DNA of 64,000 nt from JANXQG01 sp964615095 (GCA_964615095.1 CAZTPX010000018.1:1-64000); one strand, 5' to 3'. Positions 43,889 to 52,616 are shown, counted from the first letter of the stretch. Program-made: numbers and translations. Notes: generated by a model not told the origin, from the sequence alone.

Positions 43889-44881
43889 TCAAGGTCCGAG
43901 GGCAACTGGCGTTGCGCTGATCCGCCCCAGCGCCCGCACCGCCTCTAAGCGAACGTCGTCGATATCGTCGCGCAACAGGTTGGTGAGGCCCGGAACAGCT
44001 TCTTTGGCTGCCGGACCGATTTCGCCTAAGGCCGTTGCAGCGGCCATCCGCACGCGGTACTCGCAATCGCCCAGCACGGCGGCCAGGACGGGAACCGATT
44101 GCTTCGCTTCCGGCCCCATCCTTCCCAGTAATACGGCAGCCGACATGCGCACACCCGGATGCCCGTCGCCGAGCGCAGCGGCGATCAGCGGCCTGGCGTC
44201 GTCCGCTTTCGCAGAGACTGTCGTCAGGCTATGCAGGACCGCGATTCGCACGGCCGGATCATCGTCGGCCAAGTGCCGCTTGAGCGCCGGCAGGGCCGCT
44301 TGGGCCGGCTTGCCGATCGCGCCCAGCACCTCGCTCACGTGCTGGCGGACCTTCCATCGCGAGTCTTCAAGCAAGGCCATCAGTTCCGGAACGGCGCCCT
44401 TCGCGGTTGGGCCGATTAGCACCAGCGCCGCCGCGGTTGCACTGCCTACGGCCGCATTGGGGTCCCGCAACAGGGGCGTCAGGGCCGGCACGGCCTTCTC
44501 CGCTGCCGCGCCCATGTTTCCCAGCGCGGTGGCCGCAGACTGGCGGATGGCTGGCACCTCGTCGCGCAGCGATACGGTCAGGGCCGGTATTGCGCCTTTG
44601 GCGTCGGCGCCAAGTTTTCCCAGGTAATCCGCCGCCCACAACCGCACGTTCCAGCGCGGATCGGTCAACGCCTTGGCAAAGTTCGGAACTACCGAGTTGA
44701 CCACTACGCCTGACGCCCCCGGTTCCAAACTCATGTAACTTCCCTGGGTTTGCGTGTCGGACGGCAGCGGAACCGTCTCGGCGGGTTGGGGCGCAGACGG
44801 TGTCGGCGGGGCCCCGATGCCCTGTCCGGCGACTACGATCAACAACAATCCAATTCCCAAAAAGCAACTTGCCAGCTTCAT
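43889..44881 (-). CDS. Secreted HEAT-repeat protein
   Basis: 330 aa from the ATG at 44881, the start of a signal peptide (MKLASCFLGIGLLLIVVAGQ). After a Pro-rich linker there are about seven HEAT/PBS-lyase-like repeats of 36-38 residues, each with the pattern AVP.L...L.D....VR..AA..LG.IG.AA. Examples are VRLWAADYLGKLGADAKGAI, IRQSAATALGNMGAAAEKAV and VRMAAATALGEIGPAAKEAV. Such repeats form solenoid scaffolds. The Pro-rich start suggests it lies outside the cytoplasm. Probably in one operon with the hypothetical gene downstream. Confidence 0.9.
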   Translation of the reverse strand: MKLASCFLGIGLLLIVVAGQGIGAPPTPSAPQPAETVPLPSDTQTQGSYMSLEPGASGVVVNSVVPNFAKALTDPRWNVRLWAADYLGKLGADAKGAIPALTVSLRDEVPAIRQSAATALGNMGAAAEKAVPALTPLLRDPNAAVGSATAAALVLIGPTAKGAVPELMALLEDSRWKVRQHVSEVLGAIGKPAQAALPALKRHLADDDPAVRIAVLHSLTTVSAKADDARPLIAAALGDGHPGVRMSAAVLLGRMGPEAKQSVPVLAAVLGDCEYRVRMAAATALGEIGPAAKEAVPGLTNLLRDDIDDVRLEAVRALGRISATPVALGP

Positions 44882-45061
44882 TTTTGTCACTCCTAACCGG
44901 GCGAAACAGACACAGTACATATCCATCCTAGGTTACCTATACATCCAAGTCAACCGACGCAGGGCACTTACCGTCTGCCGTTTCTAACCTATTCTGCCGG
45001 CCGATCTTAGCGATTCACGGGCACTTCCACTTTGGGGTGCAGGCCGGATCGGCGACTGCGC

Positions 45062-45117
45062 TGGAGTCCCGCCTTTAGGCGGAATTCCCCTCGATTCCGC
45101 CTAAAGGCGGGACTCCA
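45062..45117. repeat. Perfect 24-bp hairpin (tggagtcccgcctttaggcg arm)
   Basis: Left arm 45062-45085 and right arm 45094-45117 are exact reverse complements around an 8-base loop. It lies between the alpha/beta hydrolase stop (45151) and the HEAT gene, so it may also terminate transcription of the former. Its arm resembles the inverted repeat at 1866-1931. Confidence 0.75.
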
Positions 45118-45150
45118 ACGGGCGTTTCCACCTAAAAGCGGAGAGCCGAT

Positions 45151-46860
45151 TCACGGGCTTGCCAGGGCGTGTTCCCGCAGGATCCGCGCGAGTTCATCCA
45201 CACTTGTGTCGACCTTGTTCACGCGGGCATGGCGGGCGGAAACCAAGAACTCGCTGCTGGCTCCCGGCAGCCGCGCGCTCGATGCGCGTACGATGCCGTC
45301 GGCCGCCTCGCCGTCCAACGCCGTGAACTGCGCGCCGATAATGGAATGCCAGCGCACGCAACGACTGATGGGCATGCAGGCCATGGCTTTTAAGAGAGGA
45401 TTGTCCGGCTCGAGAAGATCGATCGCCGTAGGCTTCTTGGATTGCAGGAACTCACGGAAGATGTCACGATTGTCGTCGATCAGGCCGCGATATTTGGCCT
45501 CTTCCTCGGCGGAATAGTGGACCAGCTTCGAGAAGGCGCGGCCGACCAGTCGCCGGGCCACGCTCGAGCCTTGGTGCGGAGTGGCCATGAACACGACACG
45601 TTTCACCAGTGGCGAGGGATCGAAATAGAAGCTGGCCCGTAACTGCTCTTTTACGTCGGCAGCCGCGCGGACCGCCTCCAGCGGCTGCCGCGCCGCGTGC
45701 TGCCAGAAAATGTCGTACGAATAGCTGACCTGGAGTTGGACCACCAAGCCGCCCAAGCTGTGCCCGACGAGCACCATCCGCTGCAGCGCCGCGTCGCGGT
45801 GGAGGGGATCGAAAGCCTCCCGGGCGACAAGCAGCTTCTCCCGCAGGCTGGCCGCGGATTCCAACAGGTCGCCGCCCGTCGGATATTGGAAGTACCAAAA
45901 CTGAAACTGCCGATAGATGTCGCCTTGCGCCCGCAGGCGATTGACCGCGTCGTCCCAAGTTTGCGGGCTGGACCCCAGTCCATGTACGAAAACGACGGGG
46001 ATCTTGCCGGGCTGATAAGGCTCCATCAAGACGAGTTTCGGTTTCATGTCGGTGTCGCCCGGATCGAAGAAGCCTTCGATGTAGCGGCGCGGCGCTTCCT
46101 GCTTCATGCAAATGATCGAGGCGGTGAGATCCCGGTCCAGTGGCCAGGTTGCCGCGCCCACGGGCCGGGAGTCGAAGGCCAGCGGATTATAGAACTCCAA
46201 GACTGCGTGGTCCTGCGACTGCCGCAGGATGGCGGTCACCGGAAAAAACTGCCGCTGCTGGAAATAGGTTTCGTCGCAGCCCGCTTGTCGCACGGCCACC
46301 AGCGACATGCCGACGCCCGGCGTGTGGTAATAGTGCTCCAGGTCGCGATCATTGAAACCGGTGGCAGGCAGCACCTGGGAGAAATCGCTTGGCTTCCAGG
46401 CAAAACCGTAATAGGAAATTGGCACGACCCGGACGCCTTGGGTGGTAACGATCGTCAGGCGGCCGCGGGGATCGAGGCGGCCCTGGCGATTGGCCTGCGC
46501 GAGCAGGCGGGCAAGGCCCTTCTGATAGGCCGGCAAGGCGGCCGCGTTGCCGATCTCGATTTGCCGCCAGCCCGCGAGAACGGCCTCGAATTCACGTTCC
46601 GTCGCCAGCCCTTGCTCGTCCGCCGGGACCGGCCTGGCGGCGGTGTAGACAAAGGGGGCGAGCGGTGGCCCCTCGTCGCAAAACATGGACGGGCGCGTGG
46701 AATAGCAGGCGGTTGAATCCGAAGAGCTTTGGCTGTTCGGCAAGCTACACGCGTGGCATCCGGCCAGGACGATTGTGCCGATTATGACGACGGCCAGCAG
46801 ACGCGCGGAGGGGCGACTTGCCGAAACTCCGGTCGCCACAACCTGCCCCGATCGCTCCAT
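45151..46860 (-). CDS. Alpha/beta-hydrolase lipoprotein
   Basis: 569 aa. The N-terminus has a lipoprotein signal (LLAVVIIGTIVLAGC, lipobox LAGC, Cys 35). Residues about 85-280 form an N-terminal domain without a family name I can give (QKGLARLLAQANRQGRLDPR, FNDRDLEHYYHTPGVG). The alpha/beta hydrolase fold follows: oxyanion-type IPVVFVHGLGSSPQTW (about 287-303), nucleophile elbow GHSLGG with Ser 368, an FMATPHQGSSVARRLVG segment, and a late His in ARHARVNKVDTS. It is likely an outer-membrane or periplasmic esterase/lipase-like protein. Substrate unknown. Confidence 0.88.
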   Translation of the reverse strand: MERSGQVVATGVSASRPSARLLAVVIIGTIVLAGCHACSLPNSQSSSDSTACYSTRPSMFCDEGPPLAPFVYTAARPVPADEQGLATEREFEAVLAGWRQIEIGNAAALPAYQKGLARLLAQANRQGRLDPRGRLTIVTTQGVRVVPISYYGFAWKPSDFSQVLPATGFNDRDLEHYYHTPGVGMSLVAVRQAGCDETYFQQRQFFPVTAILRQSQDHAVLEFYNPLAFDSRPVGAATWPLDRDLTASIICMKQEAPRRYIEGFFDPGDTDMKPKLVLMEPYQPGKIPVVFVHGLGSSPQTWDDAVNRLRAQGDIYRQFQFWYFQYPTGGDLLESAASLREKLLVAREAFDPLHRDAALQRMVLVGHSLGGLVVQLQVSYSYDIFWQHAARQPLEAVRAAADVKEQLRASFYFDPSPLVKRVVFMATPHQGSSVARRLVGRAFSKLVHYSAEEEAKYRGLIDDNRDIFREFLQSKKPTAIDLLEPDNPLLKAMACMPISRCVRWHSIIGAQFTALDGEAADGIVRASSARLPGASSEFLVSARHARVNKVDTSVDELARILREHALASP

Positions 46861-47183
46861 GATCCAACGTCTCCATGCCGGCAGACAATTCTCAGCAAGT
46901 ATACCACCTTCTGGCGACTTGATTCTCGCAATTCTGGACCGGGGCGTTTTGCCCCAGCGGGGAGTTTTGCCCCAAGCGATCGTGGTACAGGCCGGGCACT
47001 ATCGGCTCATGGTCGGCGGCAATTATTTGAATTTCAGTCGTCGCTACGCGACGAGCGACAGCTCCTGCCTACGGAAACAAAACCTCCGCAAGCTTTGGCA
47101 CGGCGTGTGCATTATGCCGAAGGTAACGAATTTTCCTGCGTGAACGCGAACCGAACACGCAGTGTGTATATAGGAGCACCGCC
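46861..47183. other. Divergent intergenic region upstream of the protease pair
   Basis: 323 bases between the alpha/beta hydrolase (-) and the M50 protease (+). Contains the direct repeat ggggcgttttgcccc / ggggagttttgcccc (about 46940-46975), a small palindrome tcgtcgctacgcgacga (47038-47054) and a candidate sigma-54 element at 47096-47111. Small ORFs here have no support. Confidence 0.45.
47096..47111 (+). promoter_or_regulatory. Candidate sigma-54-type promoter element
   Basis: tggcacggcgtgtgca has the -24 GG and -12 GC dinucleotides with the correct 10-base separation and one departure from the usual tggcacg-N4-ttgca. It is 73 bases upstream of the M50 protease ATG. One match in a 64-kb window can occur by chance. 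Confidence 0.28.
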
Positions 47184-48152
47184 ATGAGAGATTCCTGGAA
47201 ACTTGGACACCTGTGCGGGATCGATATTCTCGTCCACTGGTCGTTCCTGATCGTACCCGTCTGGGTCGCATTGGCGACGCTAGCAGCCGGCGCCACTCTG
47301 GCGACGGCAGTCAATGCGACCTTTTTCATATTCGCCATCTTTGGCTGCGTGCTGTTGCACGAACTGGGCCATGCCCTGGCCGCCCGCCGCTTTGGGATTA
47401 GAACGCACGACATCACGCTGCTCCCCATCGGCGGGCTGGCCCGCCTGGAGCGCATGCCCACGCGGCCGTGGCAAGAGATTGCGATTGCCTTGGCCGGGCC
47501 TGCGGTCAATCTGCTGATTGCCGCGGCCTTGATCGTCGGCCTGAGCCTCGCCCCGGCGTTTGGCTCGTTCTCGGCGTTCTCGTTGCTGAGCGGATCGTGG
47601 CTGACCAACCTGGCAATGGTCAACATCGGGCTGCTGGTATTTAACCTGCTGCCAGCCTTCCCGATGGATGGCGGCCGCGTGCTGCGCGCACTGCTGGCAA
47701 TGGCGATGCCATACGCCCGGGCAACCTGGACCGCGGCAATCATCGCGCAGTTCCTCGCCGCCGCGATGGCCGCGATGGGCCTGATGACCGGCAGTCTGAA
47801 CCTGTTATTCGTAGCCCTCTTCGTGTTCCTGGCGGCAAGGCGCGAGGCCCGCGATTCCGCGACCGAGGCGAACGCCGAGGCCGGATCGGCGGCGCTGCCG
47901 CAGCAAGCGGCCGACGCGTTGATTGTGCTTCCGGCGCACGTGCGGGTTGATGAGGTTACGCGCGTGCTCTTTTCTCGGCAGAGTTTCTTCCCCGTCGCCC
48001 AGGGTGGAGAGGTCATTGGGGCCGTGTCGAAGGGCCGGCTGCTCTGGGCGATTGCCAACGGGCGCGGCGATCGATTGATTGCCGAGTTGATGGACCACAC
48101 ACGTGGCGAGGGCCTGCAAGTCGCGCTGGCGACGGCGCGGGCCAAGTCTTAG
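47184..48152 (+). CDS. Site-2-type (M50) intramembrane metalloprotease
   Basis: 322 aa. Membrane segments include VHWSFLIVPVWVALATLAAG and ATFFIFAIFGCVLLHELGHA. The zinc motif HELGH is at residues 59-63 inside a membrane span, and the second metal-ligand motif is NLLPAFPMDGGRVLRAL with Asp 162, the SpoIVFB/S2P arrangement. The C-terminal part (about 235-322) resembles a shortened CBS-like region (LIVLPAHVRVDEVTRVLF, VIGAVSKGRLLWAI). Such proteases cleave within the membrane to release regulators such as anti-sigma factors. It is followed 136 bases later by a DegP-like protease, suggesting a shared envelope-stress role (inference). Confidence 0.92.
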   Translation: MRDSWKLGHLCGIDILVHWSFLIVPVWVALATLAAGATLATAVNATFFIFAIFGCVLLHELGHALAARRFGIRTHDITLLPIGGLARLERMPTRPWQEIAIALAGPAVNLLIAAALIVGLSLAPAFGSFSAFSLLSGSWLTNLAMVNIGLLVFNLLPAFPMDGGRVLRALLAMAMPYARATWTAAIIAQFLAAAMAAMGLMTGSLNLLFVALFVFLAARREARDSATEANAEAGSAALPQQAADALIVLPAHVRVDEVTRVLFSRQSFFPVAQGGEVIGAVSKGRLLWAIANGRGDRLIAELMDHTRGEGLQVALATARAKS

Positions 48153-48153
48153 A

Positions 48154-48185
48154 AGTCTCCCCTCTCCTCAGGGAGAGGGGAGACT
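48154..48185. terminator. Strong hairpin after the M50 protease gene
   Basis: Perfect 14-bp arms agtctcccctctcc (48154-48167) and ggagaggggagact (48172-48185) with a tcag loop, immediately after the stop. No following T run, so either a factor-dependent terminator or a repeat. Confidence 0.5.
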
Positions 48186-48288
48186 AATCGTATAACGTCT
48201 GAAGTGTTCCCAATTTGCAGTCGGCAGTATTCCAACACGTTGTTGGAGGTGCCGATTCGCATGCACAAACCTGAAAAAGGAGATTACT

Positions 48289-49791
48289 ATGAGTTTTCTG
48301 AAGAGTGTTACTTGTTCTGGACGGCCGGCACAGGCCGTCGGCGCGGTGGCGGTGGGCGGGTTCCTGCTCGCGGCGTCGCTGGCCAGTATTGCGGCGGTTT
48401 CGCCCAGTGCGCCGAAGAATCCGGCGGCTGCCTCCGCCAAGGCGTTTTCGCAAGGCTTCCGCGAGGTGGCCAAGGCCGTGCAGCCCGCCGTGGTGATGAT
48501 CAAATCGGAGGCCGCCTTGCCTGTCAAACTGGACGGCGCGCCGCGCGGCGACGATGACTCGATGGAGCAGTTCGGCATGCCCTTCGGGAACATGCCCGAG
48601 TTGCGGAAGTTCTTCAAGGACGTGCCCCGCACTCCACGACACGGCCAGAGTGGGCTTGGTTCGGGCGTGATCATCGACACGTCGGGTGTCATCCTCACCA
48701 ACAGCCACGTGGTCCGCGACGGCCGCGAGATCACGGTCCGCCTACACGACGGCCGGGAGTTCAAGGCCAGCAAGGTCCACACGGATCCCAAGGCGGACCT
48801 GGCCGTGCTGCGAATTGAAGGGGCCGACCACCTGACCGCGGCCCGCTTGGGAAATAGCGACGAGGCCGAAGTCGGCGACTGGGTCCTTGCCCTGGGCAAT
48901 CCCTTCGGACTGGAAGGCACCGTCACGGCAGGCATCGTCAGCGCGAAAGGCCGGGGGATCGGCTTGAACGAGCGCGAGAACTACATCCAGACCGATGCCG
49001 CCATCAATCCGGGCAACAGCGGCGGCCCGCTGGTGAACCTCGACGGCGAGGTCATCGGCATCAATACGGCCATTTCGTCCAACAGCGGCGGCAACGAGGG
49101 CGTGGGGTTTGCCATCCCTATCAACCAGGCGAAGTGGATCGCCCGCCAACTCACCGATGGCGAGACCGTACACCGAGCGCGTCTGGGCGTGATGATTCAG
49201 CCTCTGACGCAGGAATTGGCCCAGCACTTCGGCTTGCAGACCCGCGAGGGCGTCCTCGTCGCCGGAGTCAGCCCGGACAGCCCGGCGGAAAAGGTGGGCT
49301 TCAAGGCCGGCGACGTGATCGTGGAGTATGCCGGCAAAGCGGTACACAGCCCGCAGGACCTGCAAGGGCTGGTGGAAGAGTCGCCCATCGGCAAGCAGCA
49401 GGTCGTATCCGTACTACGTGACGGCAAACGAATGGAGTTGAAAGTCACACCCACGGAAACGCCGGCAGAGACAGCGGCGGCTAGCCCGGATGCGCCCCGA
49501 GCCTCGACCCTGGAGAAACTCGGCATGCAGGCGCAGACGCTCACGCCCGACCTGGCGGCGAAGCTGCAAGTCAAGGCCGAGCATGGCGTTGTCGTCACCG
49601 ACGTGCAGGCCGGCAGCGCCGCAGAGCGGGCGGGTCTGGTCGACGGGGCGGTGATTGTCGAGGCCAACCGCTCGCCGGTGAAGAGCGTCGAGGAGTTGTC
49701 CAAGGCCCTCGATGAGAAGTCGCTTGCCAAAGGCGTCTTGTTGCTGGTCCGCACCGTACAAGGCAGTCGCTTCCTGGTGCTTCGAGGTTAA
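48289..49791 (+). CDS. DegP/HtrA-type periplasmic serine protease
   Basis: 500 aa with a strong aaaggagatt site before the ATG. N-terminal hydrophobic segment (about 12-38) for export or anchoring. Trypsin-like domain with His 140 (TNSHVV), Asp 170 (KADLAVLRI) and Ser 244 (NPGNSGGPL). PDZ1 follows (about 295-390; RARLGVMIQPLTQELAQHFG, GVLVAGVSPDSPAEKVGFKA). PDZ2 lies at about 410-500 (ADLAA-like LTPDLAAKLQVK, GVVVTDVQAGSAAERAGL). This is the usual DegP architecture for protein quality control in the periplasm. It lies next to a membrane metalloprotease, as in envelope-stress systems. Confidence 0.95.
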   Translation: MSFLKSVTCSGRPAQAVGAVAVGGFLLAASLASIAAVSPSAPKNPAAASAKAFSQGFREVAKAVQPAVVMIKSEAALPVKLDGAPRGDDDSMEQFGMPFGNMPELRKFFKDVPRTPRHGQSGLGSGVIIDTSGVILTNSHVVRDGREITVRLHDGREFKASKVHTDPKADLAVLRIEGADHLTAARLGNSDEAEVGDWVLALGNPFGLEGTVTAGIVSAKGRGIGLNERENYIQTDAAINPGNSGGPLVNLDGEVIGINTAISSNSGGNEGVGFAIPINQAKWIARQLTDGETVHRARLGVMIQPLTQELAQHFGLQTREGVLVAGVSPDSPAEKVGFKAGDVIVEYAGKAVHSPQDLQGLVEESPIGKQQVVSVLRDGKRMELKVTPTETPAETAAASPDAPRASTLEKLGMQAQTLTPDLAAKLQVKAEHGVVVTDVQAGSAAERAGLVDGAVIVEANRSPVKSVEELSKALDEKSLAKGVLLLVRTVQGSRFLVLRG

Positions 49792-49824
49792 GACGTGAGA
49801 TCTCGTCATGAAGGAGTCTGAGCC

Positions 49825-50013
49825 ATGTTGGAAAAGGATCCCTCCGGTGCGCCGCATGAACGCAACCAGCCCGCGCAACAAGAGCATGCGGCGCCCGGAG
49901 GCCCTTCTCCACCAAGCCAGCAACCGCAAGGCGACCAGACAGTCGGTCCGCACCAATACACCTTGGACTTCCTGATTGCGGTTATCAAGAGTTCGAGGCC
50001 CCGCATCGAGTAA
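49825..50013 (+). CDS. Small hypothetical protein after the HtrA gene
   Basis: 62 aa starting at the ATG at 49825, with a good aaggag site 10 bases upstream (tgaaggagtctgagccatg). Pro/Gln-rich (GAPHERNQPAQQEHAAPGGP, SPPSQQPQGDQ) and ending in a short helix-like YTLDFLIAVIKSSRPRIE. It follows the protease gene by 33 bases on the same strand. Low complexity; longer antisense frames overlap it. Probably a small real gene but without assignable function. Confidence 0.4.
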   Translation: MLEKDPSGAPHERNQPAQQEHAAPGGPSPPSQQPQGDQTVGPHQYTLDFLIAVIKSSRPRIE

Positions 50014-50733
50014 CGTATCAAGTAGGTCCTTTCTGCCGGAAAGGACGAACATGCGCCGCCCCGAAAGAGGACCGAAGATTTTCCAAAGATGGGGCGCGCG
50101 TTAAGTTGGCCTGTTTGCGAATGCTGGTCAGGTGGATTTGCATTTCTGCCCGGCGGTAAGTAAGATCGCACATATTGGCGCGAGGTCTTATTTCCGCGTT
50201 CTCTCGTTCGAGTCATCGCATTGGTCGGTTACGGATTGCGACGGCGACGGTCGGCAACAAGCACAACCCGAGGGGAATCACAAGATGATGCTCCCGCAAT
50301 CCTGTCCTTCGCGTCACATTCGTGTTGTCAAGAACACTTGGTGCGACGGGCGGCTTGAACGCGGCTTTCGCAGACGCATTGCGGACAATCGGCAGGTTCT
50401 CGACAGTGCACAGGTCGATGCCGGATCGCGGTTGGGGAGACTGTGAACGCCCCCGCTGTCCTTGCGGCAGTGGAGCGATGTTTGGCCACTACTTGCGCTC
50501 GCGCGAGGGGGCGGCGAAAATCGGGGATTGCCGTCGCTGGTAGTGGCTGAACAGACGTTCCGACGGCACAGGGGGACCGCTGAAAAAAGTGCCACGCGAA
50601 CACAACGCAAAGCACTGAGTACTCAGTACTATATCTCGTATTTGCCTCGACTTCTTCAGCAGTCTCACCGGGCCGGCGGGGCGTATGCAGTTCGAGTCAA
50701 TATGTGAAGAATCTCCCCCCATTCGTCCGGGCG
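50014..50733. other. Intergenic region with dispersed repeats, no gene seen
   Basis: 720 bases between the small gene (+) and the cupin gene (-). The stretch 50505-50553 is an inverted, diverged copy of 39441-39486 (minus strand: gccactaccagcgacggcaat). The phrase agcactgagtactcagtact at 50609-50628 is a short dispersed type. Incidental ORFs in this interval have unnatural composition. No tRNA or riboswitch is seen. Confidence 0.5.
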
Positions 50734-51057
50734 TTATCTCTTGTAATGTACCGCCAGCCAAACGGTCTGCTGATTCGGATCGGTCCACACAACTCGATGC
50801 AGCGTATGGGCCGGAATGTTCAGGAAGGAACCTCGACACAGTTTGACCGGCTCCGGCTTGCCCTCGAACTGCACGGCGGCACTGCCCTGCAGGACGACGA
50901 CCCATTCATTCTCATCCTGGTCGTACCAGAAACCGGGTGGTGAGGCCTGGCCCTGCGAAACGATCCTTTCGATCCGCAAACCGTGGGCCTGATGGATCGT
51001 CGTGAACAGTTCTTCGGCAAGCTCGGCGGGAATTCCCTCGAATAGATTGCCGCTCAT
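50734..51057 (-). CDS. Cupin-domain protein
   Basis: 107 aa from the ATG at 51057, which overlaps the upstream stop as ATGA. Single cupin fold: GFWYDQDENEWVVVLQGSAA as motif 1 (the usual G..H.H.E metal ligands are partly replaced by W, Y and D), RGSFLNIPAHTLHRVVWTD as motif 2 with P.H..H, and a final WLAVHYKR. Motif 1 lacks the HxH pair, so metal binding is uncertain. A small cytoplasmic beta-barrel protein. It is co-transcribed with DUF423 and YbaK-like genes. Confidence 0.88.
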   Translation of the reverse strand: MSGNLFEGIPAELAEELFTTIHQAHGLRIERIVSQGQASPPGFWYDQDENEWVVVLQGSAAVQFEGKPEPVKLCRGSFLNIPAHTLHRVVWTDPNQQTVWLAVHYKR

Positions 51058-51434
51058 AGCTTCTGCCCCAAACCCAACGCCCCAATGGCGGTCAGCAGCC
51101 AGCCGATGATAAACGCCACACCGCCGACCGGCACGGGATAGACAAAGAACCGTCGCCCGGTTGCCAGCCAGGCATAGAGGAAACCGGAAAACAGAAGGAT
51201 GCCCAGGAGCATCGTCCACCCGGCGGCGTCGAACCACCGGCTGCGCTGGTAAAGCCCCAGCAGCCCCACCAGGATAAGGCCCAGGGCATGGTACATCTGA
51301 TACTGGACCGCCGTATGGAATGTGACAAGCTGTTCGGCCGATAGCAGCGATTTGAGGGCGTGGGCACCGATGGCCCCCAACCCCACGGCCAGTGCGGCGA
51401 TAAGGGCGCCGAGAAATAGGAATAGTGTGGGCAT
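51054..51434 (-). CDS. DUF423 membrane protein
   Basis: 126 aa from the ATG at 51434. Four membrane spans: FLFLGALIAALAVGLGAIGA, MYHALGLILVGLLGLY, GWTMLLGILLFSGFLYAW and GGVAFIIGWLLTAIGALGLG. The DUF423 signature is visible: GAIGAHALK near the start, F.TAVQYQMYHALGL in the middle and P.GG..F..GW at the end. Widespread small inner-membrane proteins with no settled function. The stop overlaps the cupin start (ATGA). Confidence 0.93.
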   Translation of the reverse strand: MPTLFLFLGALIAALAVGLGAIGAHALKSLLSAEQLVTFHTAVQYQMYHALGLILVGLLGLYQRSRWFDAAGWTMLLGILLFSGFLYAWLATGRRFFVYPVPVGGVAFIIGWLLTAIGALGLGQKL

Positions 51435-51444
51435 GGTTCGTTGA

Positions 51445-51927
51445 TTATCCTCCTCCGCTGCGGGTGACGGGGCCGATCGTCGCCCCGGTCGCACGCACGT
51501 AGTCGTCCGGCGCTAAGAGCATCTGTTGTCCGCGCACTCCCGCCGACACGGCCACGACGTCAGACAATTGTATCAGTTCGTCAACGTAAACGGGATAGTC
51601 CCGCTTGCCCGCCAGGGCGGTCACTCCACCGCGAATGTAGCCTGTCAGCGGTTGCACTTCCTTCAAGGCGACCAGTTCCACGGTGCGGTTATCGGATTGG
51701 CGGGCCAATGCCTTGAAGTCCAGCTCGGAATCGGCCGGAACGACAGCCAGCAGCACACCGTGGCGATCGCCGCGGGCCACGAGCGTCTTGAACACCTGTT
51801 CGGGGGGCAAGCCGATAGCGGCGGCGACCTTCTCCGCGCTCAGATCGTCGGGGTCAAATTCATACTCGCGAATCTCGTAGCGGATGCCGAGCACGTCGAG
51901 AACTCGCATGGCGTTGGTTTTCATCAT
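51445..51927 (-). CDS. YbaK/EbsC-family aminoacyl-tRNA deacylase
   Basis: 160 aa from the ATG at 51927 (or the adjacent ATG at 51924). The family editing fold is clear: NAMRVLDVLGIRYEIREYEF, KVAAAIGLPPEQVFKTLVAR with the conserved Lys, VLLAVVPADSELDFKALA, and a C-terminal GYIRGGVTALAGKRDYPVYV. The family hydrolyses mischarged Cys-tRNA(Pro) or related products in trans. The open frame extends upstream to 52179 but that part is repeat and remnant sequence. Directly upstream of the DUF423 and cupin genes, so a three-gene operon. Confidence 0.92.
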   Translation of the reverse strand: MMKTNAMRVLDVLGIRYEIREYEFDPDDLSAEKVAAAIGLPPEQVFKTLVARGDRHGVLLAVVPADSELDFKALARQSDNRTVELVALKEVQPLTGYIRGGVTALAGKRDYPVYVDELIQLSDVVAVSAGVRGQQMLLAPDDYVRATGATIGPVTRSGGG

Positions 51928-52109
51928 TTTCTGGGCGGGGCGACCGTCACGGGCAGGTCCTCGCGTTTCACCAGCCAGGCGTGCTCGAGGAGTTGCTTGG
52001 CGTTCTGGTTGCGCCCCAGGCTCCATTTGTTGTGCCGGGCAAGGAAGAACGTCGTCTGGGGAAAGTGTTTGATGGAGTTCTCCTGCTTGAGCAGAGTGAT
52101 TGAAGGGCG
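51924..52109 (-). pseudogene. C-terminal remnant of an unidentified gene
   Basis: An open stretch of 61 codons bounded by TAA (52110-52112), with no ATG. It ends TGA at 51924-51926, overlapping the YbaK start as ATGA. The text looks like real protein: LLKQENSIKHFPQTTFFLAR, then HNKWSLGRNQNAKQLLEHAW, then LVKREDLPVT. The overlap with the next start suggests it once was the upstream gene of this operon. Its 5' part is missing; a REP-like sequence lies where it should continue. I do not recognise the family. Confidence 0.5.
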
Positions 52110-52210
52110 TTAAGTGCCGATTATCGCACATGGCAGGGCGGTTTGCCACCGTGCCGGGGCGGGCTGTGAACCAGCTCACGGTCGTTCGCGGCCAGTAACC
52201 CCCGGGCTAA

Positions 52211-52501
52211 AGCACATTCACCACGATGCCCGACGTGGGCCACGCCGCCATGCCCTGGCTGCCGGTGCGGACGTTGATGCCTACGCAATTCCATTCGCTG
52301 GCCAAGATTGGGAACTACCACGGCCCGCTCCTGCAAAGCCACGGTACCGCCGATCGACTCATCCCCTTTGCGATCGGACAGCAGCTTTTTGAGGCAGCCA
52401 ACCAGCCGAAACAATTCGTCACCATCGCCGGCGGCGATCACAACGACCCGCAGACCGAAGAGTACTATGCGGCCCTCTTCGCGTTCCTAAGCGGGTTGTG
52501 A
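52211..52501 (+). pseudogene. N-terminally truncated alpha/beta hydrolase
   Basis: Open from STFTTMPDVGHAAMPWLPVR to the stop. PWLPVR, FHSLAKI, GPLLQSHGTADRLIPFAIGQ, then FEAANQPKQFVTIAGGDHND are the C-terminal third of a serine hydrolase (late Asp in GTADRLIP, late His in GGDHND). The nucleophile elbow and everything before it are missing, and a TAA stands directly before the homologous part. The ATG at 52226 could start a 91-aa product, but this would lack the catalytic Ser. The gene was probably cut by the same event as the remnant on the other strand. Confidence 0.65.
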
Positions 52502-52616
52502 TCCGCTTCGTGCCGCGATACTCGATCTCCAACCCGCAGTAGCAGCGGACGCGATGGCCAAACTCGAACAGCGCGGCGTCGAACTCTGATCCGCATTTCG
52601 GGCAAGCAAAAGCCAT
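52419..52616 (-). CDS. Small zinc-ribbon protein
   Basis: 65 aa from the ATG at 52616, with upstream in-frame starts to 52664. The zinc ligands are visible: FACPKCGSEFDAALFEFG then VRCYCGLEIEY, giving CxxC and CxC. The Pro/Arg-rich tail after about residue 43 overlaps the end of the truncated hydrolase gene on the other strand and is probably not native. It overlaps out of frame with the extended C-terminus of the sirtuin gene. Zinc ribbons of this kind occur as small stand-alone proteins in planctomycetes; role unknown. Confidence 0.5.
   Translation of the reverse strand: MAFACPKCGSEFDAALFEFGHRVRCYCGLEIEYRGTKRITTRLGTRRGPHSTLRSAGRCDRRRRW

Noticed and set aside
52121..52441. 106-codon minus-strand ORF
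   Set aside because: Antisense to the hydrolase remnant and made partly of repeat sequence.
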